Below, piece by piece: positions 10,512 through 21,115 of a stretch of DNA of 64,000 bases (within the stretch, counting starts at the first letter, position 1; each line of letters starts with the position of its first letter). The stretch comes from Aurantiochytrium sp. KH105 (Eukaryota; Sar; Bigyra; Thraustochytrida; Thraustochytriidae): assembly GCA_003116975.1 (NCBI GenBank), contig BGKB01000149.1, positions 106,766-170,765 on the forward strand. The letters are read 5' to 3'. The notes beneath the pieces are model-generated. The model searched no databases. It was not told the origin of the DNA and saw only the letters and a list, made by a program, of their open reading frames with translations. The position numbers were made by a program, and so were the translations under genes.

Positions 10512-11744
10512 TTATTTCATCAGGGCATCAAATGGGAGCTCTTCTGGTGGGGTCGCAGGATGATTGCTCGTCGTAAAGAACGTGTGCTCAAGCGCCTGGT
10601 CGGCCGTGAGACGATTCACCGGGTTGATCTCCATGAGCCCCTTGAGAAGATCGACCGCTTCAGGTGAATACGCCTTGAAAATATCGCGCAAATTAACGGG
10701 CGCACGATCCGTAAATTTGACAAAGTGCTTGAGCGCAGTCATGCGAGGCCACTCCTTTTCTGTAGGTGTTCCAAACATCCAGAAAATTTTGGCCAACTGA
10801 TCCTCGTCGCTGTTTCCTGGCAAAAAAATCTTTCGCATCATAAGCTCTGCCATGATGCAGCCAATTGACCACGTATCCACGCCAACACCATATTCCTTGG
10901 CCCCAAACAAAAGCTCCGGAGCTCGATAAGGTCTGTTTATTTGATTCAGACATCACACGGTCACGACAAGGTCAGTTCCATGGCTTATCCGACGGTCAAC
11001 GAAATTCGAGAACGCAGCACGGCAGCGCGGACTTACAGTGTGACGACCTTGTATGTAATTCGAGTCTCTTCTTCTCCAAAAACACGCGCAAGACCAAAAT
11101 CAGCGAGTTTGAGTCGTCGATCATCGCCAATCAAGAGGTTGTCTGGCTTGAGATCCTGTGGTTGCGCGTGTCAGCATTCTTGCCGTCGTTGTTACGAACG
11201 AGACCATTGTGCACGTGCGAGTCGCTCACGTACCCGATGCAGGACCCAAAATTCGTGCATGACCTTGGTGCCCACCAACATCATCTTCATGTAGCTTTTA
11301 ATATGCTCTTCCGTGAGCAGGACAGCCTTGTTGTCAATCACTTTTTTCAGGTCAAATGGACAAAGCTCCATGACCATATTGATGCTTCCTGGCAGCGCGA
11401 AAACATCGAGAACCTGCGCTTTTGCGCAACAACGCGCTCGCGTTCATGTGAGCCAGCGAACTTTAAGGCAGCCTCACCAAAAAAGGGGCAAAGTAGAGAG
11501 CAAGAAACGCTTTTGTGGAAAGAAGGAAACGTACGCGGACAATGTTCTCGTGCTGCAGCTCGCGAAGGAGCTTGACCTCACGCAAAGCCGTCCAGTCGAC
11601 GCCTACACGACGCGACTTGCGCAGCACATGCTTGATGGCCACCTTGACGCCGTCCTCGGCGCGGTGCGCTAGGTACACCGCCGCAAAGGCGCCGCGCCCC
11701 ACCTCGCGGTCCAGCTGATACCTGGCGTGGCCCTCGAGACTCAT
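10512..11744 (-). CDS. CDK7: Cyclin-dependent kinase 7-like (CAK / TFIIH kinase)
   Basis: Four exons: 11744-11535, 11413-11234, 11155-11037, 10932-10512; 309 residues. Three introns (121, 78, 104 bp) all read GT...AG. It has a glycine loop G-R-G-A-F-A-A-V-Y, Lys38 in V-A-I-K, a CDK7-type N-x-TALRE-like helix ([11 protein letters not shown]), H-R-D split by intron 2 (R130/D131), D149-F-G and T-loop Thr164 in T-R-I-T-Y-K-V-V. The C-lobe [16 protein letters not shown] and [11 protein letters not shown] match CDK7 rather than CDK1/2. CDK7 with cyclin H/MAT1 phosphorylates CDK T-loops and the RNA polymerase II tail. Oddity: the usual W-Y-R-A-P-E is P-Y-R-A-P-E at the exon 3/4 junction. It diverges from MTHFR. 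Confidence 0.9.
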
Positions 11745-12151
11745 GGCGGACACGAGACTCGCTGCGCGCGGAAGAGGCGAACGCGGGTCGCGGACTGCGC
11801 TCGACGCGGACCTCGTGCTCGGTGCCCGGCGACGCAGGGCTCCCCGCCGCCGCCCGGCCGACCCTCTCGCCCTGCCTCCGGGGCGTCTTGGGAAGCAGAT
11901 GCGAAGCGGGTCTGCCTGCTGCTTCTGCTTGTGCCGCGCTCGCTTGCCTTGGGGCACTCGCTCGGTCGCCAGAGCCCCAAGGTCCGTCCGCACCTCGCGC
12001 GACGAGCAGCGACGCGTGGAAGAGGGAGCAGAGCGCGACGCAGAGACCGTCTCCGCTCCCGGCAGCGCAGATCTGCTGACGGCGCCCGTCAACGAGGCGC
12101 GGAAAGGAGAAAGAAGCCCTGCCGGCGACGGATACGCCTCCACCCGCCGCC
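11745..12151. promoter_or_regulatory. Candidate bidirectional promoter, CDK7 / MTHFR
   Basis: The start codons of the CDK7-like kinase (minus) and MTHFR (plus) are 407 bp apart head to head. The stretch is very GC-rich and has no TATA box that I can see. Both transcription starts must lie inside it. Role inferred from geometry only. Confidence 0.5.
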
Positions 12152-14411
12152 ATGGTCAAGGTCGTGCAGCTCCTCGCCGAGAAGGCCAAGGCTGGGGAGA
12201 CATGCATCTCCTTTGAATTCTTCTCCGCAAAGGTACGTGGAGACGCTCGAGATGTTGTCTTGAACGGGCTTAAACAACCCAAAGATGCGACGCTCGCGAG
12301 GGTGCGCAAGGGTACGGCGCCGTGCTAACCAAAAAATGGAACCGCTCGCCACCGCACAGACAACCGAGGACGCAGACAAGGTGATCCAGCGCATTGCCGA
12401 GATGGGCGAGGCCCTCCAGCCGACCTTTGTCTCGCTGACATGGCGTTCCGCGTACAAAGACGAGGATGTCTGGCTCAAAATTGGGTCCATTGTGCAGAAA
12501 CAGCTCGGCATCGCTGTGCTCTTGCACTTGACTTGCCACCTCCCTCGTGAAGACCTTGTCCGGGTGCTACGAAAAGCGCGAGAGGCAGGAATTCGGAATG
12601 TCCTGGCGCTGCGCGGAGACGCGCCGCACGTCACGGCCGGGGCAGCGAACGCCAGCGCCGGACCGCAACAACCCGGATGGCGTGCCGTCAAGAACGGCTT
12701 CCGAAATGCCATCGAACTCGTGCATCTTATTCGTGCAGAGCACGGCGACTATTTCTGTGTAGGCGTGGCAGGGTACCCAGAAGTACACACAAGCAGCTGG
12801 AACTCGCCGGTCCTGCCCCCAAGCGCCCAGGCGCGCGAGCAGGACCTCATCCGTCTCAAGGACAAGGTGGACGCTGGCGCAGACTTTGTGATCACACAAT
12901 TCTTTTACGAGGTTGATGTCTTCTTCAAGTTCCGGGAACGCTGCCAAGACCTCGGCATCAACGTGCCCATTATTCCTGGGTATGCACCCATCCAAAACTA
13001 TTCCTCGTTCCAGCGTTTCAAGTCTTGGGTACGACCGCAGGTGCCCGCACAGATTGAAACCAAGCTCAACGAGATCAAGGACGATGATGAGCGCGTCCAA
13101 GCGTACGGCGTGGAGGTAGGCGTGGAGCAGATTCGCGCGTTGCTGCGGCGCGACGTCCATGCCGTGCATTTCTTCACCCTCAACCTGGCAAGTGCTGTGA
13201 CGAGCATCTTGCAGCGACTCCGATTGCGAGACACTTCGCTCACACAACCTCGCCAGCTTCCTTGGCGCGGTCTTGCCCGCGAGCAAGAGGAAGTGCGGCC
13301 CATCTTTTGGGCCCACAGACACTCGAGCTATTTGTCGCGAACGTCGGCATGGTCCGAGTTCCCGAACGGACGCTGGGGCGATGCACGGAGCGCAGCTACC
13401 TTTGAGCTTGGCGATTACTATCTAGCTAGCAAGGAGCGGTCCAACATTGATCTGCGCGAGCTCTGGGGTGTCCCAACATCGCCCGCTGATGTGGCCGCCG
13501 TTTTTGTCAGATATATGCGCGGCGAGATTGCTCAGTTGCCGTGGTGCGATCAGCAACTCGCGGCCGAAACCGAAACGATATCCGAGGAGCTCTGCTGGAT
13601 CAATCGGAATGGCTTTCTCACAATCAATAGTCAGCCAAAAGTCAACGGGGTGTCCTCTAGCAGCGCAAGGTATGGCTGGGGCGGGGACGGTGGCGTGTGT
13701 TTTCAAAAGGCATATGTAGAGTTCTTTTGCTCTCCCGAAATGTGGTTCAAGCTTCGAAGCTGTATCGATGCGCTGCCGCCAGGTCGGCTCTCGTATCATG
13801 CCGTCAATGTCGCCGGCGATGAGTTTCTAGACTCTGAATTGCGGCACCGCGAAGAAAAGGATCATGAGGGGGCAGACGTCGCTGCGCACTCCGACACCAG
13901 TCCGGTGCTGGCTTCTGACGTCCCGGCGCGACGGAAAGTGTCTTTTGCCGACGAGCTTGTCGAGGCCAAAGCAGCTCGTCCCGGCCGTGTCAATGCAGTT
14001 ACCTGGGGTGTCTTTCCGGGGCGCGAGATCATTCAGCCTACTGTTGTGGACACGGAGAGCTTTCGTGTCTGGAAGGCTGAGGCATTCGAGCTCTGGCTGT
14101 CGCAGTGGGCAGCCACGTACGAAGAGTCGGCAGAGGGAGGTGGCATGACATCTGATCGCGATGCGCAGGCCGTTCGCGTCCTCCGTTCCATTCACGATAC
14201 TTGGTTTCTTGTCAATATCGTGGACAATGACTATGTCAACGAGGAGAGCAACATTTTCGAGGTATTTAAGACGGTTATTCTTGACGAGATGTCTGCAAAG
14301 GAACTCCGTAGTCGAGTTGACTCGCTCGAGCGCGAGAACGCTCACCTTTACCGCGAGCTTCTTCGGGCGCGCTCTCAAGTCGACGCTTTGTCCAAGTCGC
14401 CTGAGGAGTGA
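12152..14411 (+). CDS. MTHFR: Methylenetetrahydrofolate reductase
   Basis: Two exons, 12152-12232 and 12360-14411; 710 residues. Exon 1 (27 residues) ends S-F-E-F-F-S-A-K at a GTACGT donor; the intron (127 bp) has a CTAAC branch-like motif shortly before its CAG acceptor, phase 0. Glu22 in F-E-F-F matches the catalytic Glu of the family. The flavin barrel follows (LHLTCH, NVLALRGD, GADFVITQFFYEVD). The eukaryotic SAM-binding regulatory half begins near RPIFWAHRHSSY and includes EFPNGRWG, LTINSQP, FQKAYVEFF, AVTWGVFPGREIIQPTVVD and VNIVDNDY. It reduces 5,10-methylene-THF to 5-methyl-THF for methionine synthesis. A ~35-residue coiled-coil tail (LRSRVDSLERENAHLYREL) is unusual. Confidence 0.96.
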
Positions 14412-14943
14412 ATGTCCTTGCATGTGGTTTCTTTGCGAGTAGGCTTATGCAGTGCGAAGTGCGAGGCTTATATTCCAAGCGGAAAAGGGCCAACAAGGCA
14501 AAAGTAAAAGAGAGGGGGTTCATTTCAAGAGCAAGCGACGTGCCTGCCTCGATTTAGTTAGGGCTCGGCGGTGGCAGCTTTTAAGAACAAATGATAGTTC
14601 CAAAGGTAAACAGAGATCTTTCATTGACTGCGAGCTTGGTTGGGCGCTTTCCCCAAAGTTGTTGTGCTGTCCAAGCCACTCGGTGAAGCGAAAGGCTTCT
14701 TCTTTTCATTTTTGGGGGATAGAAAAGGTATTGTAAGAGAGGCTAGGGAAGGGAAATGTCTGCACACGCAAAATTTGTTGGCGCGACCAGCCTCATTGTA
14801 TGGAGACCGTAAGAAAGATTAATTTATTTTGTAACAATACGGGGCTCCCTTTGAGAGCGTTTCATGCGCGCATCTCTCGCTATAAATGATGTGTATGTCA
14901 AAACAAGTTCTTCACATTTGCTTGCACGCCCCCCCTCGCCAAG
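14412..14943. other. Convergent 3' intergenic region
   Basis: Relatively AT-rich gap between MTHFR and the next minus-strand gene. No gene, RNA gene or repeat recognised. Confidence 0.45.
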
Positions 14944-16194
14944 CTAGGGTAAGAATCTTGATCGAAGACTTGCTCTGTGGGACCGCGACGAACTCGAGCG
15001 TCCCGAAATGGAAAAGAGGTCGTCTCGCTCGATCCCACTGTTTCCTGACGCACTTTGTCCTTCATCGCACAGTCCGCCAGGAGCAACGTGGAGGTTGTCG
15101 TGGTTCCTCGTCTCGCGAAAGCTTGACGAAGTGGTTCGCGCCGCGCGCGCAATTCTTGCTTCGCTGGCCTCCCTGGTCAGCTCGTTCCGAATTTCCTGCG
15201 CGGCAGCGCGTCGACGATGCCTTGCGGCCAATGCCTGCGACCCTTCATCAACGCCATAATGGCTGCATTTCGTCTCCCCCTTTGATGTTTGCCTCTCGTC
15301 TGTATCAACATTGGCGGTCCCAGTACCGTGTTGAGCCTCGTCGTGCTCGTCGCTGCTGTCCAGACTTACGAATCGCTGGATGCGTCGACGTTTCGAGCCC
15401 GATGCACGAGGTCTTGAGCGAACGGGGAGAGGCTGAGCTCGCTGTAAAGGCGGAGGTGCACGACGCACGCAGTTGCGCTCGTGCAGCAGCCTAGGAGGAC
15501 TGCAATCTCTAGCTATTGCATCGCTCACGCCATTCATGGCATTGTTGTTTTCGCTGCCGCGTCGAAAACTGTGCAATGAGGCATTGGGTGTGAGGGGTGG
15601 TGTGAACGATTGCACTCCGTCGCTGTTTGGATGCAGAGAGCCAACCGATACGCATTGTGGGGGGAGCGCAACGTGCTCGGCATCTTCGCAGGCAGTTGCA
15701 ATATTCTCCCTGGACAAGGTGTTTGTAGAGCTACTTGACGCTGCAGTGATCGAGATGGGAGATTGAGGCGTTTGCGATGCGCAAGGATAGTGCAAAGCTT
15801 GCTCGTCGTGCACCGTGCGCGCGCGAGGCGCGGTCGTGTATGGAGTGGAAAAGTACGCGTCTGCAGAGCGCAGCATGCGCACGCGTGGAGCTCCTTGTGA
15901 CGCTACGAGTGGCTCTGCTGCTCTCTTGTCTGCGCACCGTTGTTGCGTTTGCTGCGTTTGGATAAAGCCTTCGTCTCGTGTAGATTTTTGTTGGCAGCTT
16001 TCCGGGGATGAACTGCGAAAAAGTGCGTCACAGTTGCGCATCCGGGCCTGAGCGCGCCACGTTTCAAGCGCTTTCGCCACTTCATTCCCCTGGCGCATCA
16101 TTTGGCGTGACCGCGTGGCCGGCCAGGAACCCACCCGGTCGACCAAATGTTCTGAAGCAGTTTTCAAGGGTCGTGTAGAGACCCTTTGTTTCAT
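14944..16194 (-). CDS. Hypothetical Ser/Arg-rich low-complexity protein
   Basis: A 416-residue frame from the first ATG at 16194. Not recognised. It is rich in Ser, Arg and Ala, with a basic S-G-S-K-R-R-R-I-Q-R cluster that could be a nuclear localisation signal, and a C-terminal Ser-rich stretch. No catalytic or membrane motifs. A further open frame just upstream (to about 16473, reading M-R-A-T-P-L-S-A-T) could be a 5' exon, but no clear splice pair links them. The frame's length in non-repetitive sequence is the main support. Confidence 0.45.
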   Translation of the reverse strand: MKQRVSTRPLKTASEHLVDRVGSWPATRSRQMMRQGNEVAKALETWRAQARMRNCDALFRSSSPESCQQKSTRDEGFIQTQQTQQRCADKRAAEPLVASQGAPRVRMLRSADAYFSTPYTTAPRARTVHDEQALHYPCASQTPQSPISITAASSSSTNTLSRENIATACEDAEHVALPPQCVSVGSLHPNSDGVQSFTPPLTPNASLHSFRRGSENNNAMNGVSDAIARDCSPPRLLHERNCVRRAPPPLQRAQPLPVRSRPRASGSKRRRIQRFVSLDSSDEHDEAQHGTGTANVDTDERQTSKGETKCSHYGVDEGSQALAARHRRRAAAQEIRNELTREASEARIARAARTTSSSFRETRNHDNLHVAPGGLCDEGQSASGNSGIERDDLFSISGRSSSSRSHRASLRSRFLP

Positions 16195-18653
16195 GAGCAA
16201 GCAGGCCCCCGTGACCTCCTTGCTGTCAGGTCAGTACGCAAGGCAAAGAACCTTTCGTGATTTAAGAGAGAGCCAGACTCTCTTCCGATGGTGCGTAGCG
16301 TGCTTGCGAAACTGATCGTTTTCTGCACGAAAATAATTGCTCTCGAGGATTTTTCCCGTTGGCGTGCCGCTCACTACGGAGAGTCTTGCTTGAATCAACG
16401 CTCGCGTTTCCGTGGCGAGAGCTCGATCCCTCTGGCAAGACGCGGCCGTGGCGCTCAGCGGCGTCGCCCGCACGCCCTCCCGCCTGCTCCGTGCGCCCGC
16501 CGCGGCCTCTCTCTCGTCTGCTCGCTCGAGCGCGCGCGGCTTGTCGCTTCCGTGTCAGCGTGTTCGTAAGAGGCGGGGGACGCGCGTCCCAATCTGGGTC
16601 ACGCTCGCTCCTGCCGGCCGGGCCTCGACCGCGACGACGTTGGACTGCAGGCGCGGGGCGCGGGCGCGGGGGCGGGTCCGCAAGCGCAAGCGCGAGCGCG
16701 AGTAGGTCCGCGTCTGGCCGGGCGGGCGGGCGGGCGGGCGGGCAGGCGGGGTCCGGCTCGCGCGGAAACTGACTGAGAACTACGGTTTCTCTCTCTCCGT
16801 TTCGGGCAGCAGCGAGCGATGCGACGCGCGCCGCTGGGTCTCCTCCCTCCCTGCCGGGCTCCGGGCGCGGGCGGAGGCTCTGCTGCCGTGCCTCGGTCGG
16901 CTCTGCCGTGCTCTGCTCAGACCCGCCGGGCGTCCTCGCGCGCGCGCGCGGCGCGGTCGCAGGTGGGTTGGTTATCGGCGGCTTTGCTCGCGTCTGGCCG
17001 GCCGGCGAAGCGAGCCCGAACAGGCAAGCCAAGCGCAGGGAGGGGCACACCCGTGAGCCCGCTCCACGCGCAGGCAGCCAGCCTCGAGGCGGGGCACGGC
17101 GAGGCGAGGCAAGTTGGACCCGGAGCCCACCGCCGCGGCAATTTGCCGCGCGCAGGCGAGGCGAAAACCGCCGGCCTCTGCCTCCTGCCTCGCCTGCGGA
17201 GCTGGACGCCCGGCCTGGTTTGCCTCTCTGGGCTCGCACGATGCGAAAGACCCGCCTGCGAAGACCCCGCCCGCCGCGGGCGAGCCCAGCGCGGGCGCGG
17301 GCGCCGCGGCCAGCGGCAGGGACCGAGCGAGCGCGAGCGAGCCCGGCGGCGGGGAAGCGGGCTTCTCGCGGAGGGCACGCAAGCCGCGGCCAGGCCGGGG
17401 CAGGTCACCTCAACGAGAAGCAAGCCAATGTACGGCAACCGTTCGCGCCTCGAGGCGCATGAGATGTGCCTCGCGGCACAGACAAATAAGCAAACAAGTA
17501 AGCAACCAAGCAAGCAAGCAAAGAAGCAAACAAACAAAAAAGGAAGCAAGCAAGCAAGCAAGCAAACGAGCGCGGCCTGCCGAGCGCACGCGGGAGCAGA
17601 GCCTGGACCAAGGCGATGGGGCGGCCGTTGGGCCGGGCGTTGCAGAACTCGGACTCGTTGTGGCCGCGGCTCTCTCACGTCTCCGGAAGTCGTGCGCGAA
17701 GGGAGGCGAAGAGAGGCGCAGACGCGGCAGGCGCTCCGCCGCCGCGGCCACCGTGCTCGCTGCCGCTGCACGGCTTTTTCTTCTTGCAGGATCTCGCCAG
17801 TGCAGACGGCCTGCGCTTGCTGCTGCTGCACTGCTGCTCTTGCAGCTGTAGCTGCAGCTGCCTGGCTGGCGGCGGGGAGCGGCGGGACGAAAGAGCACGC
17901 AGTCTGTGCGTTGGGGTTGCAACCGCCACGCCGAGGCTGGCCCGGCCCCATAACGCGGCTGCGGCTGAGGGAAGAAACCGGGACCTCGAGCGCTGGTCGC
18001 TGTGTGGGCAGGAAAGCGGACGAGCAGCGGCGCGAGGAACGCCTCCGTTGAAGAAGAAGAGCCCCGACACGACGAGGGCCGAGCGCTGCGGTTACGGGGA
18101 TGCTCAATCTGCCTTGGGTTTCTTGCGGTTTGGCTCTGCGGGAGTGGTATCAAGACCACAAGAAGTGCGAGCCACGAGGCGCCGTTGTCGGCGATGTTAG
18201 CACAGGGGCTGCTCCCACGTAGAAGATAAAAAAAGAAAACAAGATAAGAATGGGCTACCTGTGCGCCCAGCATGGCCATCGTGGTGTACTGATCAATCAT
18301 TCGGATTGTTTGGCAAAGTGACTGACTGACTGTAAGGCTCGTTGAAAGACCCGCCAGGTAAAAGGAAATGGCAAGAGGAAACAGCAAGCAGCAGGTGTAG
18401 AAGAAAAAGGATGACACCACAAAGAACAAAAGATGAAAACGGTACGACGCACAGTTTCAAGTGTTTACGAGACACAAAGTAACAACACTTTCCCACAAAG
18501 TCCTCAGCAACAAGACTGCGCAACGTGGAAAGGCAAACGTGAGAGGCGGATAGAAACGAAAAAGAAAAAGATATAAAAAAAGCGAATGAAAGGAAACGAA
18601 CGACTCCAGAGATAAAGCGAAGAACCTAGCTAACGTCGCTCATCTCCCGTCGA
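16195..18653. other. Large GC-rich intergenic region with repeats
   Basis: No convincing gene. It has GGGC tetramers (about 16716-16750), CAAG/AAGC tetramers (about 17483-17570) and long spurious frames on both strands. On the minus strand at 18240-18430 a pyrimidine-rich tract ends in ACAG and is followed ~70 bp later by CAG-GTAGCC, which resembles an exon of an unrecognised gene, but frames around it do not join. Confidence 0.45.
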
Positions 18654-19793
18654 TCAATCGAGATCAAGGGCAGGGTCGTTGGTTTCCTCGTCTTCATTAG
18701 GATGAAGACGAATGGTCAGAAGCGAGTACTCCGGCGGCGCGAGACTAATTTTAAGCTCCTCACCGTAAGGGACCGGGCTCTGCTCAATACCATCAAAGGT
18801 GAGCATACCGTCCCAGGACAGAGAGCGCAGAGAGAGGTGCGACTCAAAGCCATGCTTGGGAAACTGCGTTAATGGGCTGTCGTGGTCGCCGTACCAGCCA
18901 TTGAGAACGAGCTCTCGCATGTAATAGTGCAAGCGTGTGTCTGCCGGGTCAAACTCGTGAAGCTGATTCAGGGACCTGGAAATCGCTTCGACAATCTTTT
19001 CGTTCTTGGCAAAGTTCTCAGGTGCAGCAGGGCCCTGCTCCTTGTGCAAACATTCTAGCACGCGCTGCACATCGCTGCGATGCACCGTCATGGCCGAATG
19101 CATCCAGGCGGTTGAACCCGTTCCAGTAGAGACAATCACGCCACTGCTGCGTTGCACAACAGGCTCTGTTGGATTAATGGACGGCAACGTGGTGGCATGC
19201 ACGGTAGGTCGGCTCGCGTCCCTCTCGGCGAAAAAGATCTCGTTGAGCGCAAGGTGTGGCGAAAGCTCGCCCGTATTGCCAAATTCTACCTGGATGCGAG
19301 AACGGAGCTGCGGCGAGAACTGGCCCCGACAGAGCTTGTCCAGGACACCTCGCTCAAAGCTAATGCCCGACTGCAAGGCAAAGCTGCACAAGTAGCCTGT
19401 AGAAAGCTTCGGATCCGTGTTGACAGTGACGACGGGGAGCTCGCTGCTCTTGACGCGAGCGGCCGTCTCCAGCACGGTGCCGTCACCACCGCAGGCAAAG
19501 ACAGCATCAATGTTTTCGAGGTCCGAGGCGATGAGCGCCGGCGCGCGGACCATCCTTACGTCGGTGCCTCGCCTTCGTAACGCGCGCGTAATTTGATCCA
19601 GGGCATCATGATGTGAGTGATGGGCTTGCACAATGCGCTCGTACGGAAATCCCTTGGCGCGCATGAGCCGCTCGAGCGCCTGGCCGCCGATACCGCCGTA
19701 CCGCGCGCTCGCGAACTCCCATCGCGTGCGCTTTGAGACGACGAGGACCCTCTTCAAGCTCTGCAGCTTTTCCAGCGCCTCAGCCTGCAACAT
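18654..19793 (-). CDS. NADK2: NAD kinase, NADK2 (mitochondrial) type
   Basis: 379 residues from the first ATG at 19793. The kinase signature G-G-D-G-T is at residues 102-106 and N-T-D-P at 125-128, followed by STGYLCSF; the N-T-D-P-x-x-S-x-G-x-L-C pattern is characteristic of NADK2 rather than cytosolic NADK. S-T-G-T-G-S-T-A-W (NAD-binding loop) and a C-terminal SWDGMLTFDG segment also match. The enzyme phosphorylates NAD to NADP in mitochondria. The frame continues ~55 codons upstream of the ATG with an Arg/Ala-rich, targeting-like sequence but no ATG. An upstream exon or a non-AUG start could supply the mitochondrial presequence. Confidence 0.85.
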   Translation of the reverse strand: MLQAEALEKLQSLKRVLVVSKRTRWEFASARYGGIGGQALERLMRAKGFPYERIVQAHHSHHDALDQITRALRRRGTDVRMVRAPALIASDLENIDAVFACGGDGTVLETAARVKSSELPVVTVNTDPKLSTGYLCSFALQSGISFERGVLDKLCRGQFSPQLRSRIQVEFGNTGELSPHLALNEIFFAERDASRPTVHATTLPSINPTEPVVQRSSGVIVSTGTGSTAWMHSAMTVHRSDVQRVLECLHKEQGPAAPENFAKNEKIVEAISRSLNQLHEFDPADTRLHYYMRELVLNGWYGDHDSPLTQFPKHGFESHLSLRSLSWDGMLTFDGIEQSPVPYGEELKISLAPPEYSLLTIRLHPNEDEETNDPALDLD

Positions 19794-21115
19794 GGTGGCG
19801 CGCCACAACACGTAGGGGAGGGAGCAGTCGTCCCGATCACTCGCCAGCAGCCGGCGAGCGCTGCGTCGCGCCGCGCCCCGAGCACCAACGCGCTGCGCCT
19901 GCCGCTGCGCACGCTGTTCTGAGCGCGCGTCTGCAGCAACCAGGTGACGCGGCCCCAAGTCTCCTTCGCCACGGCTATTATTCGATCTTGACGCTGTTCT
20001 CGCGACTCTGCTTTCGTTGCTCCGGTCTTGTCTGCTCTGGTCAGCTCGCTGGCGCTGGGGCTGCGCTGCGCTGCGTCAAGCCGCCCCGGCCTGCCTCGCA
20101 GAGACCTCCCTGGCCCCGTCGCTCTTCGCGCGCGTGCCCGAGGCTCGACCGCGAACAGGGCTTTACAGAGCAGATAGGCCTAGGATCGCCTTGTTTCGCC
20201 TATGTTTTCATGGGGGAAAACATGGGAGCGAGCGAGAGAGACTGGCAACGTAGGCCTTAGGTCAACCTTGCGCACGTGGATTCGGTAGATGATTGGGTGC
20301 TCGATCTAGTGCCACTAAAAGGAGAAAAAGCATTGAAAGAGTTCTGGCAAGGTGGGTGAACGGAAAACTTCTCTGGCCTCGTCATTCCTGTTCTGAGCTG
20401 TAATATGTTAAGCGTCTACCATCATTCTCGTCCTCGTCTTCGTTTCTGTTGCGGACGGAAAAGGCCGAGTGGAGGATGTACAAACACAGAGAACTTCCCT
20501 TTCTTCAAGATCTTCATCCAAACGCAAAGAAATGTCTCGATTTCGAAGAATCATTGAGAATCTGCTTCATCTCCCCTCTTGGAAAACTTTGTTGTAGGTC
20601 ACATGCAAGAATACATGACGTTCCTTTTTCCCTTTAAAAAAGTTTGCCACGGCGTGTCCGTCCGCGAAAGCCTATCCCGATTCATTTTCTTTTTTCTTGA
20701 AATTACCTAATTTCACGATCGGTTAAACACCGTTTCGCAAACTGTAAAAACGGCCTGATTGACCCGACCGCTGCTCTTGGAATCAACGGCTCAATGATTT
20801 AGCACCGTCCTCCTTTTCACAGACTTCCGTGGCTTGTCAAGTCAGAAGTCGATGGACTTGGTGTATACGCGGGATGAAACGGTCTGCATGGGTCTCGCGG
20901 AATACATAAATCTATTTCAGGGTACGCACGAGCACATTTGTGCGTGGTACCGCCGCGACGAACAGAAGAAGAAAAGCCTTGCCTTGTTCGTCTGACGCGA
21001 GGCGTCAGCGTGCGTTCAAGAGACCGAGCAGGGTCTCCTGAAGGTGACCTTACGCCGAAAGGAAAGGAAAACGCGCGCCCTGGGCTTTTGGGCGCAGGCA
21101 GCTAGTCTACGCACC
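19794..21115. other. Divergent intergenic region
   Basis: Between NADK2 and the small coiled-coil gene. The NADK2-proximal part is GC-rich; from about 20400 to 20900 it is AT-richer with T-runs. No gene or RNA recognised. Confidence 0.45.

Noticed and set aside
17405-17611. Minus-strand frame resembling a Cys/Leu-rich transmembrane protein
   Set aside because: It is the translation of the CAAG/AAGC tetranucleotide repeat at 17483-17570; hydrophobicity is a by-product.
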